This document shows positions 35,540 to 44,935 of a stretch of DNA of 64,000 nucleotides, one piece after another. Source of the DNA: Vulcanimicrobiota bacterium (GTDB lineage: Bacteria; Vulcanimicrobiota; Vulcanimicrobiia; Vulcanimicrobiales; Vulcanimicrobiaceae). How positions within the stretch are numbered: the first letter of the stretch is position 1; each line of letters opens with the position of its first letter. A model generated the notes under the pieces. It was not told the origin of the DNA, searched no databases, and saw only the letters and a list, made by a program, of their open reading frames with translations. The DNA lies in contig DAHUXH010000007.1 of NCBI GenBank assembly GCA_027307235.1, positions 62,001-126,000 of the forward strand, read 5' to 3'. The translations under genes were made by a program, and so were the position numbers.

Positions 35540-37318
35540 ATGAACGAGAACCTTCGCGACCTTGCCGAGTCGCTCTTCGACGCAAGCCCCGATGCGATCG
35601 TGCTGTTCGATCGCGAGGGGGTCGTATGCGCGATCAACGATGCCGCCTGCGAACTCGTCGGGTACTCGCGCGAGGAGGTCCTCGGCGTTCATGTCGTCGA
35701 GATGGTCCGCCGCAGCGACGGCCCGCGCGTTTCGCTGGCGCGCGAAGCGGCGCTCGCCGGAGGCACCGAACATTTCGAGACGACGGCGCGGCATCGCGAC
35801 GGAACGATCATCCCGATCGAGTGCGCCATCTACCCCGCGCGCCGCGACGGCAAGATCGTCGGTGTGTACGCGCAGGTGCGCGATGCCGTGGCGCTGCGCG
35901 AGATCGAAGCGACGCTGCAGCGCAGCCAACAGCGTGCGCGATCGCTTTTCGAGTTTCATCCCGACGGCATCATGGAGCTCAAAGCCGGCGGAACCATCTC
36001 GCGCGTCAACGTTGCGCTCGAGAGCGAGACCGGCTATTTCGGCGAGCACATCGTCGGCCGGCCGTGGACCGAACTGATCGCGCCGGAATGCCGGGAGCAA
36101 GCCGGCGAGGCCTTTCGTGCGAGCGCACGCGGCGAGGCGACCGAGATCGACTCGCTGCTGCTCGATCGGCTGGGCAATCGTTTGGACATTCAACTCAAGC
36201 TGGTGCCGCTCGCCTCTGAAGGTGAGATCACCGGTGCGTACGCGATCGCCAAGAACATCACCGCGCAGAAGACCGCCGAACGCGCGATGGCGGTGCAGAG
36301 CGAACGCATCCGCGAACTGTATTTGGTCGCTGCCGCGCGTGGCGAAACGCTCACGCGGCAGATCGAGGCGACGCTGGCGCTCGGCTGCCGCTTGTTCGAC
36401 TTCGACTACTCCTACGTCGTGCGGTTCGATGACCGCCAGCTCACGATCGAATATCTCGCTGAAAAAGAACCGCTGTTCTCCCGCGGCGTCTCGTTCGCCC
36501 TTGACCGCACCTTTGCGCGGCACGTCGCCGAGAGCGGAACCACAGTGATGGTTCCGGATCTCGGCACGCCGCCCTGGTGCCACGATCTCGCCTACAAAAT
36601 TTTGCCGTGGCGTTCGTATTTCGGGACGCCGCTGGCTGTGGGAGGCCAATCCTACGGCGCGCTCGTTTTCGCCGGACGCAAGCCGATGGCGCATCCGATG
36701 CTGGACTCCGATCGCGATCTCGTCGCGCTGATGACGCTCTTCGTCGCAGCCGCGATCGAACGCGCGCGGCATGAAGAGCGCATCGAACAATTGGCGTTTA
36801 ACGACCTGCTGACGGGTCTGCCCAATCGCGTGCTGCTCGACGATCGCCTCCGCCAGACGCTGGCCACCGCCAAGCGCTACAATCGCGGGTTTTCGATCTT
36901 TTTTCTCGATCTCGACAACTTTAAGGAAGTCAATGATACCTTTGGGCACGGCGCCGGCGACGCGGTGCTGGTCGCGGTCGCGGGCCGGTTGCGTGACGTC
37001 TTGCGCGAGAGCGACACGGTCGCGCGCATCGGCGGAGACGAGTTCGTGATCCTTCAGCCGGTCGTCGACGGGCCCAACGATGCCGCCGATCTCGCGCACA
37101 AGCTGACGAATGCGATGCAGCAGCCGATCGTGATCGACGGACGCGAGCATGCCGTGCATGCGAGCATCGGGATCGCGATGTACCCCGACGACGGCACGGA
37201 CACGGAAACCTTGATGCGGCAAGCCGATCAAGCGCTCTACCGAGCCAAGGGCGCGGGCCGCAATCGCTGGTTCTTTGCCAATGAAGAGCGCGTGCGCCGT
37301 GCGATGAACCGGCGCTGA
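35540..37318 (+). CDS. PAS-PAS-GAF-GGDEF diguanylate cyclase
   Basis: The 592-residue soluble protein has PAS domains at about 10-130 and 135-255, a GAF domain at about 275-420, and a GGDEF domain at about 425-590. The active-site motif IGGDEFVIL is intact, and RESD lies five residues before it, the position of the inhibitory I-site (RxxD), so feedback inhibition by c-di-GMP is expected. It would make c-di-GMP in response to a small ligand, redox state or light. No EAL domain is attached. A surface-fibre operon lies about 3 kb away, a natural c-di-GMP target, but linkage is inference. Confidence 0.92.
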   Translation: MNENLRDLAESLFDASPDAIVLFDREGVVCAINDAACELVGYSREEVLGVHVVEMVRRSDGPRVSLAREAALAGGTEHFETTARHRDGTIIPIECAIYPARRDGKIVGVYAQVRDAVALREIEATLQRSQQRARSLFEFHPDGIMELKAGGTISRVNVALESETGYFGEHIVGRPWTELIAPECREQAGEAFRASARGEATEIDSLLLDRLGNRLDIQLKLVPLASEGEITGAYAIAKNITAQKTAERAMAVQSERIRELYLVAAARGETLTRQIEATLALGCRLFDFDYSYVVRFDDRQLTIEYLAEKEPLFSRGVSFALDRTFARHVAESGTTVMVPDLGTPPWCHDLAYKILPWRSYFGTPLAVGGQSYGALVFAGRKPMAHPMLDSDRDLVALMTLFVAAAIERARHEERIEQLAFNDLLTGLPNRVLLDDRLRQTLATAKRYNRGFSIFFLDLDNFKEVNDTFGHGAGDAVLVAVAGRLRDVLRESDTVARIGGDEFVILQPVVDGPNDAADLAHKLTNAMQQPIVIDGREHAVHASIGIAMYPDDGTDTETLMRQADQALYRAKGAGRNRWFFANEERVRRAMNRR

Positions 37319-37325
37319 CCGGACG

Positions 37326-38621
37326 TTACACCTCGCGTGCAGTGGCGCGGTCGTGATGCTTGGTGAAGCGCGGAAGTTTTTTGACCAGATCGTTCGGGAT
37401 GATCGCGTCGATCGCGTCGTCAACGGTGACGATTCCCAGCAGCTTGCCGGCCTCGTTGACGACCGGCAGCGCCAGCAGATCGTAGCGAGCGATGGTTGCG
37501 GCGACCTCCTCCGCATCGGTGCGCGGCAAAACGCTCACAACGTCGGAATCCATGATCTTTTCGATCGTGGCGTGCGGGTCCGCGAGCAACAGCGTGCGCA
37601 GCGAAATCACCCCGAGCAGCGTATCGGACTGGTCGACGACGTAGAGGTAGTAGATGAACTCCGAGGTTGGCGCGATCTCGCGAATTTTGCGAATCGTGGC
37701 CTCGACCGTGCGATGCGGAAAGATCCAGGTGAAGTCGGTCGTCATCAATCCGCCCGCGGAATCTTCGGCGTATTTCACCAGCTCGCGCAACTCGCCGGCC
37801 GTGTACTCGTTCATCTCCGCGAGAATTTGCGAGCGGTCCTCTTCGGGAAGTTCGCCGAGGAGGTCGGCGGCGTCGTCGGAATCCATCTCTTCGATGATGT
37901 CGGCCGCGCGTTCGTGTCCCAAATCGTCGATGAGCGACTTTTGCGTTTCGGCATCGAGATGTTCGAATGCATCGGCGGCGGTTTCGTCGTCGAGCTGCTG
38001 CACGACAGCGGCGGCTTCACGCAACGAGAGATCGCTGATGATGTCGGCTAATTCAGACGGATGCAAGCGCGCGAGCTTGCTCTCGGTAACGGACAGGCGC
38101 ACTTGCGTTGGACTCGTCTCGCGAATCGGGGCGGCCGAATCCCACGCAATCATCGAGCGCGGAACGCGGCGGTAAATGAAGGGCGCAAAGCGTTTTCCGA
38201 ACGAGCGCAAACCCAAACGGCGCAATAGCCCGGCGACCCCGACGTCGGCTGCGACGACACGCAAGCGACCGCCCGTATACGCAAGTTCGATGTCGTTGAT
38301 ACGCACGACTTTGCGTCCGTCGACATCGACGATCTGCTTGTCGAGCAGGTCGGCGACGAGATAGAGTGCGTCGGCTTGAGGCGGCGGAGGAAATGCAGGC
38401 GCCAGGGTCAGCGCGACGGTGCCATGGCGATCGACGTCGTCGATCGTGTCGATGGGCGCGAAACGCATACCTTGCGTCGTCTTGATGACAAAGCCGTCGA
38501 TTTGCGGAAAGGTCGCGTCGGGCGCGTTGACGAGAAAATCCGTGACCTTGCCGATCGGCAGGTCATTGATCGTCGCCGAGCGGCCGACAAGTTCGGAGAT
38601 ATATCCTTCGGCGAACGCCAT
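37326..38621 (-). CDS. PRC-barrel / MgtE_N / tandem CBS protein lacking a channel domain
   Basis: The 431-residue protein has an N-terminal PRC-barrel-like part (about 5-130), an MgtE N-terminal helical domain (about 180-285: LHPSELADIISDLSLREAAA and LDDETAADAFEHLD repeats), and two CBS domains (about 293-350 and 355-415, ending LPVVNEAGKLLGIVTVDDAI). In true MgtE magnesium channels a membrane domain follows; here the protein stops. The form occurs in other bacteria as a stand-alone sensor near metal transporters, but no transporter is adjacent here. It probably senses Mg2+ or nucleotides. Confidence 0.85.
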   Translation of the reverse strand: MAFAEGYISELVGRSATINDLPIGKVTDFLVNAPDATFPQIDGFVIKTTQGMRFAPIDTIDDVDRHGTVALTLAPAFPPPPQADALYLVADLLDKQIVDVDGRKVVRINDIELAYTGGRLRVVAADVGVAGLLRRLGLRSFGKRFAPFIYRRVPRSMIAWDSAAPIRETSPTQVRLSVTESKLARLHPSELADIISDLSLREAAAVVQQLDDETAADAFEHLDAETQKSLIDDLGHERAADIIEEMDSDDAADLLGELPEEDRSQILAEMNEYTAGELRELVKYAEDSAGGLMTTDFTWIFPHRTVEATIRKIREIAPTSEFIYYLYVVDQSDTLLGVISLRTLLLADPHATIEKIMDSDVVSVLPRTDAEEVAATIARYDLLALPVVNEAGKLLGIVTVDDAIDAIIPNDLVKKLPRFTKHHDRATAREV

Positions 38622-38724
38622 CGCATCGCACCTCTAGCCGGAACCGGGATACACGCCGCACCGCCGGCGAGTCCTATCCCAGTATAGGCCGCCGCGTCAA
38701 CCTGGCCGCCGTTGGGGAAGGTCG

Positions 38725-40062
38725 TTAGAGAATGGTGGTGCTGCCGCCGCTCAGGGCTTCGATGATCAATCGGGTGGCGAGCAAGGCTGAGACTTGCAAT
38801 TGCGCGACCACCGACGTTCCGACTTGCGCGAGGATCTGATCCTTCGTGAACTGCGAGGTGGCTTGTCCGACGTTGATGTCGCGAATGTTGCTGTTCGCAG
38901 CCGTGAGGTTCTGAACGCTGATCGCGCCGTTGTTCGCATCTTCGCTCAGGGAGACGACCTGCGCGCCGACTTGCGCGCGCACCGCGCTGATCGCTTGCAA
39001 AGCGTCGTCGACGCGCGCTTGGGCGTCCTTCGCGGCGAAGTTGTTGCTCGAACTGACGCCGATCGACGTATTGCTCGTCGGGTCGACCGTGGTTGGATCG
39101 AGCACGCTGATGCCCGCGATTTGCAGGGCATTGGTACTGACCGACGGCAGATTGATCGAAACGAGATCGCCTTCGTTTGCTCCGCTGCTGACCTGTAACG
39201 CATGACCGCCCGAGGCCTGCTTGGCCGCGAACTCGATGAAGGTCACCGATGCGCCGACATCTTGCGGCGTGATGTTGCTCAGGCTGTCGGCGACAAACAA
39301 GATGTTGCCGCTCGGGGAGTTGTCGGTGATGCCCGGTATTTGGCCAGCATTGACGGGCACTTGAAAGATCGCGGTGGCTTGCTGTCCGTTGCCGAACGAC
39401 GGATCGTTGCTGAAGTCGGTCTCTTGAACGTCGACTTGTCCGGTCGCCGCGTTGAAGTCGATAATGTGAATCTCTTCCAGGCCCGCGACTTGCGTTTGGC
39501 CGCTCGAACCGACGTGCGGATTGTTGAAGATCGGCCCGGGATTGCCCGCGCCGTCGGCGTTGACGACCGTGTTGGCTCCGGTGGTGCCGTCCGGGTTCGG
39601 ATCGGAGGCGATGATCTCCAAGCGTGCCGGGGTGCCTTGCGAACTGTCGAGCGATCCGTCCAAGAGCGATCGGCCGTTGAAATTCGTGTTTTGAGCGACG
39701 GAGTTGATCTCGACCAGCAACTGATCGATCTCGGTTTGAATGTTTTGCAGCTGTCCTTCGGAGTTGATGTCGGAGCGCGCCTGAACGGTGAGGCTGCGAA
39801 TGCGCTGGAGAATCAGCTGTACCGTCTGCAGCGCGCCGTCGGCGACGGTCAGCGCGTTCTGTGCGGTCTGCACGTTTTGGATGGCGTGCTGTGTGCCGCT
39901 GATCTGCGCGATCAGATTCTCGGAGATGGCGAGGCCGCTCGGGTCATCGGCAGCACTTTGCACGCGTAGGCCAGTGGCCAGCGCGCGCACAAGTTTACTC
40001 TCGTCTCCTAGCGTGTTGGACAAGTGCAAAAGCACCTGGCCGACGCTACCTAGCACATCCAT
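38725..40062 (-). CDS. fliC: Flagellin (orphan copy)
   Basis: The 445-residue protein has the conserved flagellin N-terminal coiled domain: ALATGLRVQSAADDPSGLAI, then QNVQTAQNALTVADGALQTV and LTVQARSDINSEGQLQNIQT. The central part (about 140-330) is variable. The C-terminal helix is recognisable (LQAISAVRAQVGAQVVSL) but ends in an unusual ALLATRLIIEALSGGSTTIL rather than the standard short terminus. The extreme N-terminus (MDVLGSVGQVLLHLS) is also atypical. AGGAGG lies 13 bases before the ATG. No other flagellar gene is in the window. It may be a secondary filament subunit or a flagellin-like surface protein. Confidence 0.85.
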   Translation of the reverse strand: MDVLGSVGQVLLHLSNTLGDESKLVRALATGLRVQSAADDPSGLAISENLIAQISGTQHAIQNVQTAQNALTVADGALQTVQLILQRIRSLTVQARSDINSEGQLQNIQTEIDQLLVEINSVAQNTNFNGRSLLDGSLDSSQGTPARLEIIASDPNPDGTTGANTVVNADGAGNPGPIFNNPHVGSSGQTQVAGLEEIHIIDFNAATGQVDVQETDFSNDPSFGNGQQATAIFQVPVNAGQIPGITDNSPSGNILFVADSLSNITPQDVGASVTFIEFAAKQASGGHALQVSSGANEGDLVSINLPSVSTNALQIAGISVLDPTTVDPTSNTSIGVSSSNNFAAKDAQARVDDALQAISAVRAQVGAQVVSLSEDANNGAISVQNLTAANSNIRDINVGQATSQFTKDQILAQVGTSVVAQLQVSALLATRLIIEALSGGSTTIL

Positions 40063-40171
40063 GAAGGACGGGTTTCCTCCTTGAAACTTCCGTGTATCAG
40101 CTAATATCGACAGCAGGCTGAAAAACCTCTGCCGCCGCAGAGTGCGGTTTCGGTAAATTCCACATTATGGT
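40063..40171. promoter_or_regulatory. Divergent control region between flagellin and the fibre operon
   Basis: These 109 bases must contain both promoters. A hairpin CTCTGC-CGCC-GCAGAG is visible near 40126-40143, and AGGAGG on the minus strand serves the flagellin. A minus-strand GTCGATAT is weakly like a sigma-28 -10 element, but no matching TAAA -35 is clear. Coordinated or opposing regulation of the two surface structures is possible. Confidence 0.45.
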
Positions 40172-43100
40172 GTGTGGGGTGCCGCAGGCGGCGTGCCGAT
40201 GACCATGGATGGGATGACGACACGGATGAGGCATCGGGTGGGGAGGGTGAGCGCGGGGCGGACGCTTCAGGGCGCCGGCCTGATGTGCATGGGCCTGGCT
40301 CTGCTCGGCGCTTCCTTTAAGGAAGCGCGCGCGGCCGTCCAGTTCGTTGCGCGGATCGCCGCCAGCCCCGCTCCGGCCCCGACGCCCGCCGCGACCGCCA
40401 CTCCAGCTCCGGCTGCGACGCCGGCGGTGCGCTATCGCAATGGCGGACGTTTGGATTTCGCGCTGACCGGGAGCGCCGGGCTCGGGACGCACGCGACCCA
40501 GTTCACGCAAGCGGCGCAACCGCCGTCGCAACCCGGAGCGGCGGCTGCCCCGGGGTTCAGCAGCTCGACAAACTCGACCAACGAGAACCTCGGGCTGATG
40601 GCGGAACTGACACGCCGCACCGCGACCACCACCACCGATTTCCGTTTTCCGTTCGGTTTCTCGAATAACGGGACCACGCTCGGCACGTCGGTCTTCACCT
40701 ACGGCACGCCGAAGTACCAGCTCGGCTACGGCTCGGAGACGATGTCGGCGTTCGGCCAAATCGTCGTCGGCGGATCGCTGCGCGGTCCGTCGATGATCCT
40801 GCCGTTCGGAAACGGCGATATCACCGTTTTCGAAGGCCCAACCTTTGGCGTGAACCTCGAAACGATTCGGACGACCGCCGTGCGCGCGCGCCGTCTCGTT
40901 GGAAGAAACTTGCTCGAAGGCGGCCTCGAGGTGGGCTCGTCCGGGCAGCAGACCGGATCGTCGGCGACCGCGCTGCTGGGTCTTGGTACCTCGCGCGGCC
41001 ATTCGTCGTTCGTCGGCGAGGCGGCGTTTCAGCGCCGCGCCGCTCCCGACGAGAACCTCGCGGGAACGGCGTTCCAAGGCCGCTTCGATCAGGGACTCGG
41101 GAACTCGGGGTTCACGCTCGCGGTACGCCACCTGCCGCAACGGTTCATGACGTACGGCGGCGGCGAGACATTCGGCGATTCGTTCCTGGATGCAAACCTG
41201 CGCCGGGCGATTCACGGCAGCGGACAACTGACTCTCGACAACTCTCTCGAGCGTTCCGACTTTGAAGGTGAACAGACGGTCTCGCAGCGTTCGACGTTCG
41301 GGTTGAGCGGCGAGGTTCGTCACGTCAGCCTCGGGCTGACGTTCCAATCACAGCGGCTGGGCGGCAGCGCTCCCTCGCAGTGGGCAGGGAGCGGGGGACT
41401 GCAAGTGGGCTTCGCCTCGCGCCACGGATTCAATCTCGTGAGCGCGCAGTTGTCGCGTTCCACGCAGCAGTTGGGAAACAGCGTGGGCGCGCTCTCGCTG
41501 ACTGCGCAACTGCAGCGTCAACTCGGGCCGTTCGTCGCACAGGTGACCGGCCAATCGTTGCGGCAGTCCGGCGGTGCGTTGGGTGTGACGTCGCAGATCG
41601 CACAAAGCGCGTCGCTCTCGCGGCTCTTCGGGAAGACCTCGGTGGGGTTCACCTACGGCGCGACGCGCACGCTCTCGCCGGTGAGCCACGCGCTCCAGCG
41701 GACGCCGCTGTTGACGGTGTCGCGGCAGATATCGCCGGTCATCCAAGCCCAGGCATCATACGGAACGCAGGCGCTCCTCGATCCGCTCAATCCCGGCTCG
41801 AACGGACACTCGCGCATCTTCAGCGTGACGCTCAACGCGCCATTCGCATTCGGCAACGGGGTCGTCCAAGGACGCGCCGATCCGAGACTGCCTGCGATCA
41901 TTCGCGGACAGGTCATCACCGACATCGGCGATCAATCCGCGCAGATCGGGCTCGCCACCGGCGGCGTCGGCAACGTCGTCGTCGTTCTCGACGGCCGTGA
42001 CGCGCAGCGCACCGATCTGGCCGGTAACTTCCAGTTTTCATTCGTGACGCCGGGACAGCACGCGGTCACGATCGAGACCACGTCGATCCCGCATGGCCTC
42101 ACCGTCGATCAGCCGGTCGCGAGCGTGACGGTGCAGGGAGGGCAATCCGCGCAAGTGCTCTTCCGCGTCGGAACTTTTGGGGCGGTCTACGGGCATCTGT
42201 ACGGAACCAACCCCGGCGGCGGACAACTGCCGTTGCCCAACGTCGTCTTGCGCGTCGACAGCGGCGCGTTTGCCAAGACCGACCAGCAAGGCGCTTATGG
42301 TTTCGGTCGCCTCGCGCCCGGAACGCATACGATTACGGTCGAGCCGGAGACGGTCCCCGCGTTCGCCAACTTCGCCGCGGACAAGCTGAAGGCGACCGCC
42401 GTGGTTCGCAACGGTGCGATCACCACGCTCGATTTCATCGCACAACCGTTGGGTTCGATCGCCGGCAAGCTCTTCTATGACGCTTCGCTGGCGCCCGACT
42501 ATGCGGGGCCGGTGACCAATGCGTACGTGGTCGCCGAACCCGGCGAGCACGCTGCCATCACCGATGAGGACGGGTCGTTCATCATCGACAATCTGCCGCC
42601 GGGAACGTACACGGTCGCCGTCGACGAAGAGACGGTGCCCGATCAAACCGGTCCGCTCGACCCGCCGTTCACCGTCGACCTCACGCCGCAAGAGCATTAC
42701 GAAGGCTTAGCATTTCGCATCGGACACAAGATCAAGAAGGTCGTCTTCACCTTCCAACAACAGGGTTCGACCACCGAGCAAAGCTCGTCGATCGAACTCT
42801 CGGAGTCGCGTCTGCCGCCTTTGGGAACCACCGACGTGCGCGTCGATGCTCCCAATGCCAAGGGCGTTGCGATCGATGCGTTCGGTAAACCGGCCGCAAC
42901 GCATTACGATCAGCGCCGCAAGCAGTGGGTCGCGACGATCGAGGTTCCACCGGGTACGAAAGCCGGGAAGTTCACGGTGGTCGCCAGCATCGAAGGCGAC
43001 ACGCCGTCGTCGAAGAGCGCCACGCTGACGGTCGATCCGAACGTACCGATCGCGATTTTGCAGGCCACGCCTGCAAATGCCCTCGCCGGTCAGTACGTCG

Positions 43101-43288
43101 TCGTTCGGGCGCGTTTTCTCGTCGATGCCCGCGAAGGCGACAAGATTCAATGGCAGGACGGGAGTACGACCGTGCTCGGAAAGCCGCTCGCCGGGCGAGT
43201 CTTTACGTTTGGCCTGCGTCTTTCTTTACGGCCTCTGCACGGATTACTGCTAACTCACACCTCGCGGCTGCCGATACATCTTCTGTGA
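40172..43288 (+). CDS. Usher-like outer-membrane barrel protein with Ig/carboxypeptidase-regulatory domains
   Basis: About 1030 residues; the longest start is GTG 40172, but ATG 40199 or later gives a better signal peptide (ends near EARAA). A Pro/Ala/Thr linker (about 68-90) leads to a long region of alternating short strands rich in Gly, Ser and Thr (about 95-610), as expected for a large beta-barrel. Three Ig-like domains follow (about 615-705, 706-795, 797-890), each with the D-x-x-G-x-F/Y and P-G-T/Q-H/Y pattern such as TDEDGSFIIDNLPPGTYTVA. A last domain of about 140 residues ends the protein. No textbook PapC/FimD motif stands out, but the size, layout and neighbours fit an alternative usher. 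It heads a six-gene operon. Confidence 0.65.
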   Translation: MWGAAGGVPMTMDGMTTRMRHRVGRVSAGRTLQGAGLMCMGLALLGASFKEARAAVQFVARIAASPAPAPTPAATATPAPAATPAVRYRNGGRLDFALTGSAGLGTHATQFTQAAQPPSQPGAAAAPGFSSSTNSTNENLGLMAELTRRTATTTTDFRFPFGFSNNGTTLGTSVFTYGTPKYQLGYGSETMSAFGQIVVGGSLRGPSMILPFGNGDITVFEGPTFGVNLETIRTTAVRARRLVGRNLLEGGLEVGSSGQQTGSSATALLGLGTSRGHSSFVGEAAFQRRAAPDENLAGTAFQGRFDQGLGNSGFTLAVRHLPQRFMTYGGGETFGDSFLDANLRRAIHGSGQLTLDNSLERSDFEGEQTVSQRSTFGLSGEVRHVSLGLTFQSQRLGGSAPSQWAGSGGLQVGFASRHGFNLVSAQLSRSTQQLGNSVGALSLTAQLQRQLGPFVAQVTGQSLRQSGGALGVTSQIAQSASLSRLFGKTSVGFTYGATRTLSPVSHALQRTPLLTVSRQISPVIQAQASYGTQALLDPLNPGSNGHSRIFSVTLNAPFAFGNGVVQGRADPRLPAIIRGQVITDIGDQSAQIGLATGGVGNVVVVLDGRDAQRTDLAGNFQFSFVTPGQHAVTIETTSIPHGLTVDQPVASVTVQGGQSAQVLFRVGTFGAVYGHLYGTNPGGGQLPLPNVVLRVDSGAFAKTDQQGAYGFGRLAPGTHTITVEPETVPAFANFAADKLKATAVVRNGAITTLDFIAQPLGSIAGKLFYDASLAPDYAGPVTNAYVVAEPGEHAAITDEDGSFIIDNLPPGTYTVAVDEETVPDQTGPLDPPFTVDLTPQEHYEGLAFRIGHKIKKVVFTFQQQGSTTEQSSSIELSESRLPPLGTTDVRVDAPNAKGVAIDAFGKPAATHYDQRRKQWVATIEVPPGTKAGKFTVVASIEGDTPSSKSATLTVDPNVPIAILQATPANALAGQYVVVRARFLVDAREGDKIQWQDGSTTVLGKPLAGRVFTFGLRLSLRPLHGLLLTHTSRLPIHLL

Positions 43289-43335
43289 GAGGCTTTCCCA
43301 ACACTTGCCACGGACGGCACAAGGCTGAAAGGACG

Positions 43336-44034
43336 ATGAAAATTAAGAAACTTGCAGTGCTCGCGGCGATCGCGACGCTTACCCTCCCGGCGGTCCCGGC
43401 GTTTGCAGTCACCACCCAAACCGGCACGGTGACGGTGAAATGGAACACGCAGGCTATCGCCACGATCACCCTCAACACCGATTACACGGCAGCCGGAGCT
43501 CAAGGCGCGACGGTGCCGACGTTCTTGACGAACCAGAACGGTGGTGCCACCGGTGCATGCGGCGGTACCGCCGCGGCTGAGAGCCCCGGCGTGGTGAACT
43601 TCTTCAACGTGACCCCGGACTCGACGAAGTTCACGGACTGCTTGTACGAGAACGCCGTCAACGCGCAGGTCGTGACCAACTCGACCAACTGGGCGGTCTC
43701 GGAAGCCGCGACGGCCGGTCTTCCGGCGGCGAACTACTCGCTGTGCGCGCTTCCCAACGGCGGCGGCGGCACGTTCCCCTTCACGGTCGCGGCAGCGCTT
43801 CCGGCGACGCAAACCGCCCGCGCCGCAGCTCCGGCAATCGTCTCGAATGCGACCTGCCCGGCCGGTGACGTCGACGTCAATGCCGCCGGCGGCAACTTGA
43901 TCACCGGCGAGTCCACCGCGTTCTCGAGCGCAGCGCCGGCGAACATCGGTGAAGACCTCGAACTCGTCATCGCGCCGAACGCGCCGACGGGTGCTCAGAG
44001 CGTCACCGTCACCTACACGCTGACCGCCAACTAA
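43336..44034 (+). CDS. Secreted pilin-like subunit 1
   Basis: The 232-residue protein has a classic signal peptide ending at PAFAV, behind AAAGGA. The mature N-terminus, TGTVTVKWNTQAIATITL, is shared in pattern with the subunit at 44936 (VxVKWxxQAIxxxTLxxxY). The body is a predicted beta-sandwich with cysteines that could pair, and the C-terminus QSVTVTYTLTAN is an alternating hydrophobic strand like that of chaperone-usher and spore-coat-U-type subunits. Position directly after the usher-like gene and before a strong hairpin suggests it is the major fibre subunit. No database family can be named from sequence alone. Confidence 0.65.
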   Translation: MKIKKLAVLAAIATLTLPAVPAFAVTTQTGTVTVKWNTQAIATITLNTDYTAAGAQGATVPTFLTNQNGGATGACGGTAAAESPGVVNFFNVTPDSTKFTDCLYENAVNAQVVTNSTNWAVSEAATAGLPAANYSLCALPNGGGGTFPFTVAAALPATQTARAAAPAIVSNATCPAGDVDVNAAGGNLITGESTAFSSAAPANIGEDLELVIAPNAPTGAQSVTVTYTLTAN

Positions 44035-44044
44035 GACCCCGAAC

Positions 44045-44086
44045 CATCTTCACCGCGGGGCGAGTCCTCGCTCCGCGGCGAAGGTG
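44045..44086 (+). promoter_or_regulatory. Intercistronic stem-loop after the first pilin gene
   Basis: CTTCACCGCGGGGCGAG (44048-44064) pairs with CTCGCTCCGCGGCGAAG (44067-44083) with one mismatch and one G-U; three more flanking pairs extend the stem. No T-run follows, so it is not a standard intrinsic terminator. Such hairpins protect the upstream mRNA or limit readthrough, raising subunit output relative to chaperone and adhesin. Confidence 0.75.
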
Positions 44087-44093
44087 ACCGGTC

Positions 44094-44891
44094 ATGATGC
44101 AGATTCGACATATCGTTTTCGTCGCGGCGCTCGCGGCTGCCATCTTCCTCCCGCCCGTCATGGCCGACTCTGTCGGGCTCGGGCTCGACGTCTCACCGGC
44201 GAAACTCGAAATCGCCATCCCGTCGGGTCAGAGCTACAACATCCCGGTCACCGTGCACAACTCCAGCGGCAGCCTGACCACCGTTCAAGCATCGCTGGTC
44301 GATTTCGGAGTCGCGCAGAACGGCAGCTACGAGTACGACCGGGTTGGTACGAGATCGAATTCCCTTATGAGATGGGCGACGATCAACCCGCGTCAGTTCG
44401 ACCTTCCGGCCGATACGACGCAGCAAGTGCAACTGACGATCACGGTGCCGAACGACGTGCATCTGTCCGGCGAGTACGCGGGGATCGCGTTCTTCCAGAC
44501 GCGGCCGGTTCGCGGCAAAGGTGGGACGATCGCGTTCTCGGCGCGCGTTGCATCGAAGATCTACGAAACGATACCCGGCACAGTCACCACCGCCGGTGCG
44601 ATCGTCAAAATGAATAGCATTTCGAGTCCGTTGGGTCAGACGTATCGCGTGCTGTTCCATAACTCGGGAAACGTGCACGTCTACCTCAACGGTCAAATCG
44701 ACGTCCAGCAGAACGGCAAGAGCGCTGACCGGATCACGATTCAGAATTCGTTGCTGGTCGAGCGCGGCGGCGACCGTCTCATCGAAGTGCAGGGCAAGAA
44801 ACTACCGCCGGGGTCGTATCAAGCGATCGCGACCATCGACTACGGCGGCAAAACGGAGACCGGCGGCGCCATTCAGTTCGACGTACGTTGA
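44094..44891 (+). CDS. PapD-like periplasmic chaperone candidate
   Basis: The 265-residue secreted protein (signal ends near PVMAD) has two Ig-like halves. The first begins LGLDVSPAKLEIAIPSGQSY and carries VTVHNSSGS and LPADTTQQVQLTITVPND, the pattern of PapD/FimC and DUF916-type first domains, where the opening strand binds a subunit's groove. The second half contains YRVLFHNSGNVHVYLNGQID and LPPGSYQAIATIDYGG. A chaperone for the flanking pilin-like subunits is the best reading. An alternative is a structural Ig protein of the fibre. It follows the intercistronic hairpin and starts 60 bases after the pilin stop. Confidence 0.65.
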   Translation: MMQIRHIVFVAALAAAIFLPPVMADSVGLGLDVSPAKLEIAIPSGQSYNIPVTVHNSSGSLTTVQASLVDFGVAQNGSYEYDRVGTRSNSLMRWATINPRQFDLPADTTQQVQLTITVPNDVHLSGEYAGIAFFQTRPVRGKGGTIAFSARVASKIYETIPGTVTTAGAIVKMNSISSPLGQTYRVLFHNSGNVHVYLNGQIDVQQNGKSADRITIQNSLLVERGGDRLIEVQGKKLPPGSYQAIATIDYGGKTETGGAIQFDVR

Positions 44892-44935
44892 CTGCATAGG
44901 AGCGAGCGGGAACAAGGATCGTGGGGTTAGGCTTT

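Noticed and set aside
40063-40171. Sigma-28-type promoter for the flagellin
   Set aside because: A GTCGATAT segment resembles the -10 element, but no TAAA -35 is found at the right distance; too weak to list as a promoter.
43130-43288. Possible frameshift at the C-terminus of the usher-like protein
   Set aside because: The last 40 residues are hydrophobic and unlike the Ig domains, but no alternative frame continues with better sequence, and the next gene has its own ribosome site.
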